Assembly (NCBI GenBank): GCA_021812785.1
Contig: JAKAMR010000026.1
Span: 1 to 27,500, forward strand
Direction: 5' to 3'
DNA length: 27,500 nt
From: Nitrospirota bacterium
GTDB lineage: Bacteria > Nitrospirota > Thermodesulfovibrionia > Thermodesulfovibrionales > JdFR-88
Shown: piece by piece, positions 23,806 through 27,500 of the stretch
How the letters are laid out: each line of letters starts with the position of its first letter
Position numbering within the stretch: position 1 is the first letter of the stretch
Position numbers and translations under genes: made by a program
Notes under the pieces: generated by a model
Databases searched by the model: none
What the model was told of the DNA's origin: nothing
Seen by the model: only the letters and a program-made list of their open reading frames with translations

Positions 23806-24944
23806 GGGAAAAACTAAGGGCCTTGCATGGGACCGGCAGCCGCGGCTTTTCCGCCTTTCTGCTGATGGCCGTATTTTTGTCCGTTCAGGGTTTTTGTTTT
23901 TTCTCTTCCCTCCCCCTGGCTTTCGGCCAGAACCTCCAGGTGGGCACAAAGGCCCCTGACTTTGTTCTTAAGGATCTGAGCGGCCAGACGAAGACGTACG
24001 CCGACGTGAAGGGTGCCAAACTGACTGCCCTGGTGTTCTGGGCCGCCTGGAGTGAAAACTCCCCGCGCGAGTTCAAGGACATCGAGGCCCTTTATCACAA
24101 GTACAAGGACAAGGGTTTCGCTGTGGTGGCAATTGACGTCGAACAGCAGAACATAGACAATGACGCCCTTGCCAAGATAAGGGCCAAGATGGCGGAACTC
24201 AAGCTCGATGTCCCCGTGCTCATAGACTATGGGCTGGTTGCCTTCCATGACTACGAAGTGATAGCGGTACCGACTACCGTTATACTGGATCCGGACATGA
24301 AGATACAATACGAGCTTTTCGGTTATCCCATCGTCGGCTCCGCGGATATGCTGGATTACATAAACGGGCAGTTCGGGGGCACAAGGAAGGGCGGCAGCGC
24401 AAAAAATGTCTACATGCCCAGCGATAAAGCCCTCAGGTGTTATAACCTCGGCATGAGGATGCTCGAATCCGGGCGCATGGCAGATATGGCCCCGGCATGG
24501 CTGGAAAAGGCCAGCGCCGCAGACCCTAAATTCGCCCGTCCGAACGTAAGCCTGGGAGAGTACTATGCTGCGCACAACCAGCCCCAGCTCGCAAAGCAAC
24601 AGTTCGAACAGGCGCTCACGAAGGAACCCGGCAACGTTATTGCGACGTGCGATCTTGGCACCCTGCTGGCCGGCTCCGGGGATGTTAAAGGGGGCATGGC
24701 CCTTATGGAAAAGGCCCTGAAGCTTGACGAAGCATACACTCCCTGTTACTATATGCTTGGCTATTATTATGGGAAGGGGGGCGACATGGCTAAAGCGCGC
24801 AAACTTTTCGACGCCGGGGCCAGGCTCGATCCCATGGATTCCCAGGTTTATATGTATGAAGGTAAACTGTATGAGGGAAAAAACGACGCGCGGGACGCCG
24901 CAGTTGCTTACGGAAAGGCCCTGAAGATCATGTTAAAGCAATGA
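23799..24944 (+). CDS. TlpA/AhpC-like thioredoxin-fold protein fused to TPRs, redox cysteines absent
   Basis: The signal sequence lies at about residues 16-43. The thioredoxin-fold domain (about 46-200) has the family start VGTKAPDFVLKDLSGQT, VFWAAWSENSPREFKDIEAL where WCxxC is expected, and the cis-proline loop VIAVPTTVILDP. Both cysteines are replaced (WSENS), so it cannot act as a disulfide reductase. At least four TPRs follow (about 215-380; for example AKQQFEQALTKEPGNV and ARKLFDAGARLDPMDS). It overlaps the genes on both sides (7 bp and 4 bp). It is likely a structural or chaperone part of a periplasmic cytochrome complex; the enzymatic role is lost by inference. Confidence 0.9.
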   Translation: MVREKLRALHGTGSRGFSAFLLMAVFLSVQGFCFFSSLPLAFGQNLQVGTKAPDFVLKDLSGQTKTYADVKGAKLTALVFWAAWSENSPREFKDIEALYHKYKDKGFAVVAIDVEQQNIDNDALAKIRAKMAELKLDVPVLIDYGLVAFHDYEVIAVPTTVILDPDMKIQYELFGYPIVGSADMLDYINGQFGGTRKGGSAKNVYMPSDKALRCYNLGMRMLESGRMADMAPAWLEKASAADPKFARPNVSLGEYYAAHNQPQLAKQQFEQALTKEPGNVIATCDLGTLLAGSGDVKGGMALMEKALKLDEAYTPCYYMLGYYYGKGGDMAKARKLFDAGARLDPMDSQVYMYEGKLYEGKNDARDAAVAYGKALKIMLKQ

Positions 24945-25927
24945 TAAAACGGGTTTTCCTCTGTCTGCTTTTCTTACTTCCCCTCCTGCCGCAAAATAGT
25001 TATTCAGACGTTGCCCTCAGGATCATCACCCCCGTGGACAAGGGATACATGCAAGGGGGACAGACTCTTTCAGTCGTATCCAAGATAACGGAAAACACAT
25101 TTGATTCCCTTCAAATATATGTGGACGGGAGGGTGCAAAAAAACCTCAAGGATATTAATGGCAAGCAGTATGTGTGCTCTGTCGTCAATGTCCATCCCGG
25201 CATAAACCGGATAATGGTTTCGGGCATCGCTTCAGACGGCGCCCCAAGCTCAAGCCAGGTCAGCGTCTTTATCATTTCGCCCATATCCGCACAAAACAAC
25301 ACGCCTCCGGATGGCTATACCCAGTATCTGTTCCACAGTTCCTCGAGCACCTGCTTCACCTGCCATCAGATGGAGCCGCAGGCGGCTGACGATACCCCGG
25401 CAAAACATTCGGATTCCAGCTGTTATACCTGTCATAAGGAGATAACCGACCGGCCATACGTTCACGGCCCGACCGCGGCATGGGCCTGTCTTATGTGCCA
25501 TGACCCGAAGGCAACCCCGAAATATGCCACACTCTCTCCACCAGAGAAGATGTGCGAACAGTGCCACGGTGACCAGATCGGCGCATGGCAGAAACTCAAA
25601 CACCAGCACGGCCCCTTTGCGCTTGGGATGTGCACCACATGCCACAGCCCTCACGGCTCCGACTGGCCGTTCTGGACCAGAAAGTTTCCAACCGATCTAT
25701 GTCTGTCCTGCCACGTGGGGCAGACCGGAGACCATATAATCACCTTTTTTAACGGCCAGCCTCATCCGATCCGCGGCAAGCCGGATCCCAGGCATCCGGG
25801 GCAGGAACTGTCCTGCGCCTCGTGCCACAGCCCTCACGCGTCGCCCTACCGGTTCCAGCTCTTCGCTGACTTCGGTCACCTGCGGCATTTCTGCATGGGA
25901 TGCCACGGCAGCCGGATACCATTTTAA
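24941..25927 (+). CDS. Octahaem c-type cytochrome with N-terminal Ig-like domain
   Basis: 328 residues with signal peptide MIKRVFLCLLFLLPLLPQNS and YS. Residues about 25-115 are beta-rich (ALRIITPVDKGYMQGGQTLS; NVHPGINRIMVSG) and resemble an Ig-like or cadherin-like domain, which may bind a partner or the surface. Then come eight CXXCH motifs: CFTCH, CYTCH, CLMCH, CEQCH, CTTCH, CLSCH, CASCH and CMGCH, with CHSPHGS/CHSPHAS spacers like the 15-haem protein. Its ATG overlaps the previous stop (ATGA), making it the third gene of a coupled operon. It is presumably a redox partner of the larger cytochrome upstream. Confidence 0.94.
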   Translation: MIKRVFLCLLFLLPLLPQNSYSDVALRIITPVDKGYMQGGQTLSVVSKITENTFDSLQIYVDGRVQKNLKDINGKQYVCSVVNVHPGINRIMVSGIASDGAPSSSQVSVFIISPISAQNNTPPDGYTQYLFHSSSSTCFTCHQMEPQAADDTPAKHSDSSCYTCHKEITDRPYVHGPTAAWACLMCHDPKATPKYATLSPPEKMCEQCHGDQIGAWQKLKHQHGPFALGMCTTCHSPHGSDWPFWTRKFPTDLCLSCHVGQTGDHIITFFNGQPHPIRGKPDPRHPGQELSCASCHSPHASPYRFQLFADFGHLRHFCMGCHGSRIPF

Positions 25928-25936
25928 AATGAAGCA

Positions 25937-25956
25937 CCCTGCAGCAAACTGCAGGG
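25937..25956. terminator. Perfect 8-bp hairpin after the cytochrome operon
   Basis: CCCTGCAG-CAAA-CTGCAGGG lies 10 bp after the stop of the octahaem cytochrome. No T-run follows on either strand, so termination is uncertain, but the position suits the end of the transcript. Confidence 0.5.
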
Positions 25957-26011
25957 ATTGCAAGTTAAAGGGCTTTCCGGGGGAGAGAAATTCCGCTTCC
26001 GCCATTTGATA

Positions 26012-26024
26012 TATAATAAAAATT
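26012..26024 (+). promoter_or_regulatory. TATAAT box placing the start site at the kinase GTG
   Basis: TATAAT at 26012-26017 lies 7 bases before the GTG at 26025, and no ribosome-binding site is visible between them. If used, the transcript would start at or next to the start codon (leaderless). No convincing -35 box. Confidence 0.35.
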
Positions 26025-27500
26025 GTGGGCGGCAGATTTCCTGACGAGTTTGGATTTCTATTAGACACGCTGGATTCCATTAATATCTCCGCTGTCGTGA
26101 TCGACGAGGCCCGGCGGATCCTGGCGGCAAACAAGGCATCAGGCGCCCTCTTCGGGTGCGGCTCCGGGGAACTGGAAGGCGGCGGCATAGAATCGTTTAT
26201 TGCCTTCGGGGTTCAGGCCACCGCTGTTTCAGGGGGAATCACCAATACAGATGGTCATGCCGCGGGCTGCGCTGTTTTCCCTGCGGAAGCGCATGGGGGG
26301 GACAGTTTTGAAGCCTGCTGCGCCAGAAAAAACGGCGAGGCCTTTGCCGCAAAGATCACGATGATAACGCGGGGCTCGCCCGTCCGCCATGCTGTTATCA
26401 TACAGCAGATAAAGGACGACCCCAGGCACTCCGGGCTCATAAACGAGCTGGGAGGGATAATAAATTCCAGTCTCAGTATCGGCACCATTTTCAGGATGGT
26501 CGCCTCGGAGATAAGAAAGATCATCGATTACGACAGGGCCAGCCTTCTGCTTAATGATGAGAAAAAGAAAAACCTGCTCATCTTTGCCCTGGACACAGGG
26601 ATGAAAACGCTCATGCCAAAAGGGATAAGGGCGCCGGTAGACACCACCAGCGCGGGCTGGGTGGTGCAAAACAACCAGCCCTGGATAAATTACGATCTCC
26701 GGCAGGAGATCCGGTTCCCCGATGACAAAAAACTGGCCGCCGAAGGCATACGCTCAACCATAAGCATCCCTCTTTTCAAAGACCGCATGCTGGGCGTGTT
26801 CAACCTGGACAGCACCATGCCTTCAAAATACTCCGGTGATGACCTTCAGATACTCCTCGCGGTGGCCAGGCACATCTCCATGGCGCTTGAGAACGCCCTT
26901 CTTTTCGAGGAGATATCGAAGGAGAAGAAGGAATGGAAAAAAACCTTTGACGCGATAACCGATATGGTATGGATAGAGGACGGGAACCAGCAGATAATCC
27001 GGGCAAACCAGACCGTTCTGGAGAAGACGGGCTTCTCTGCCGCGCAGGTGGTGGGAAGGCCCTGCAGGCAGGTCATGGAAAAAATAGGGATACAGATAAC
27101 AACCAGGCTCTGTCAGCAGACTTTAACAAGCCGAATGCCTTCCTTCCTGGAACTTACAGGCAAGGACGGCGGCATCTTTCATTTCTGGGTCTATCCCCTG
27201 GTGGACGAGGAAGGGCGCATGTACGCCATGGTGCATTATCTAAAGGACGTGACGGACCAGAAGAGGCTTGAACAGCACCTGATAAGGTCCAACAGGCTGG
27301 CCTCCCTGGGCACACTGGTGGCCGGCATCGCCCACGAGATAAATAACCCGCTTGGCATCATAGCCGGTTATTCCGAGGCGCTCATGGACAGGGCCAGGGA
27401 GGATAACCTGCTGAAGGTCCCGGAGTTCGAGGATTTCCCCGAATACCTGGAGACCATACATAAGGAGATATTCAGGTGCAAGGGGATCCTGCGCAGCCTT
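26025..27500 (+). CDS. GAF-PAS sensor histidine kinase, 3' end cut by the window edge
   Basis: The frame is open from 26010 to the window end; GTG at 26025 is the only plausible start before the conserved region. The visible 492 residues show an N-terminal PAS-like segment (about 10-130), a GAF domain (about 135-290; RASLLLNDEKKKNLLIFALD, then GIRSTISIPLFKDRMLGVFN), a PAS domain (about 303-410) ending in HYLKDVTDQKRLEQ, and the HisKA box LASLGTLVAGIAHEINNPLG with H437. The H-box is of the NtrB-like class that often pairs with sigma-54 regulators. The ATPase domain lies beyond the edge. No transmembrane helix, so cytosolic. A response-regulator gene may follow outside the window. Confidence 0.93.
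   Translation, partial: MGGRFPDEFGFLLDTLDSINISAVVIDEARRILAANKASGALFGCGSGELEGGGIESFIAFGVQATAVSGGITNTDGHAAGCAVFPAEAHGGDSFEACCARKNGEAFAAKITMITRGSPVRHAVIIQQIKDDPRHSGLINELGGIINSSLSIGTIFRMVASEIRKIIDYDRASLLLNDEKKKNLLIFALDTGMKTLMPKGIRAPVDTTSAGWVVQNNQPWINYDLRQEIRFPDDKKLAAEGIRSTISIPLFKDRMLGVFNLDSTMPSKYSGDDLQILLAVARHISMALENALLFEEISKEKKEWKKTFDAITDMVWIEDGNQQIIRANQTVLEKTGFSAAQVVGRPCRQVMEKIGIQITTRLCQQTLTSRMPSFLELTGKDGGIFHFWVYPLVDEEGRMYAMVHYLKDVTDQKRLEQHLIRSNRLASLGTLVAGIAHEINNPLGIIAGYSEALMDRAREDNLLKVPEFEDFPEYLETIHKEIFRCKGILRSL

Overview
The window looks like the chromosome of an anaerobic, c-type-cytochrome-rich Gram-negative bacterium. Multihaem cytochromes with CHNPHGS-type repeats, PAS/GAF histidine kinases and a tight metK-ahcY pair fit Nitrospirota (Thermodesulfovibrionia-like) or Desulfobacterota. 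This lineage guess is inference; there is no rRNA or other marker here to prove it.

Layout. (1) 1-9630, host housekeeping, mostly minus strand: glutamine-dependent NAD+ synthetase (cut by the left edge), a TusA-like protein without its catalytic cysteine, a plus-strand MFS efflux transporter facing a truncated apbE remnant, rlmN, the S-adenosylmethionine cycle pair metK-ahcY with a clear terminator, and ftsK. (2) 9832-9917, a tRNA-Leu(GAG). (3) 9876-19234, an integrated mobile element (repeat-to-repeat distance 9,320 bp). It is bounded by an exact 39-bp direct repeat of the tRNA 3' end. It carries a tyrosine integrase beside the intact tRNA, two small plus-strand genes, a five-gene minus-strand operon (two small related proteins, an unknown 204-aa protein, a ribbon-helix-helix protein and a 669-codon helicase-like ATPase), a serine recombinase, and a two-gene membrane-protein cargo module next to the right end. 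(4) 19235-27500, host again: a hybrid sensor kinase, a divergent cytochrome with up to 15 haems, a translationally coupled TPR / TlpA-like-TPR / octahaem cytochrome operon, and a GAF-PAS histidine kinase cut by the right edge.

The most unusual content is in the element. Its non-coding DNA holds two unrelated arrays, each of three structured repeats. One (12467-12850) is made of paired hairpins whose stems change in a compensatory way from copy to copy. The other (17543-17874) has three motif blocks at identical internal offsets (0, 21 and 57). I found no GATC anywhere from 9398 to 19326, a gap that nearly coincides with the element, while both flanks are rich in GATC. The element also appears to supply the CCA end of the host tRNA and a hairpin that could both end the tRNA transcript and hide the integrase ribosome-binding site. 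The last two genes share a GL-x-x-LNP motif and occupy a typical cargo position. Together these suggest an undescribed small integrative element or phage satellite with its own replication or RNA apparatus.
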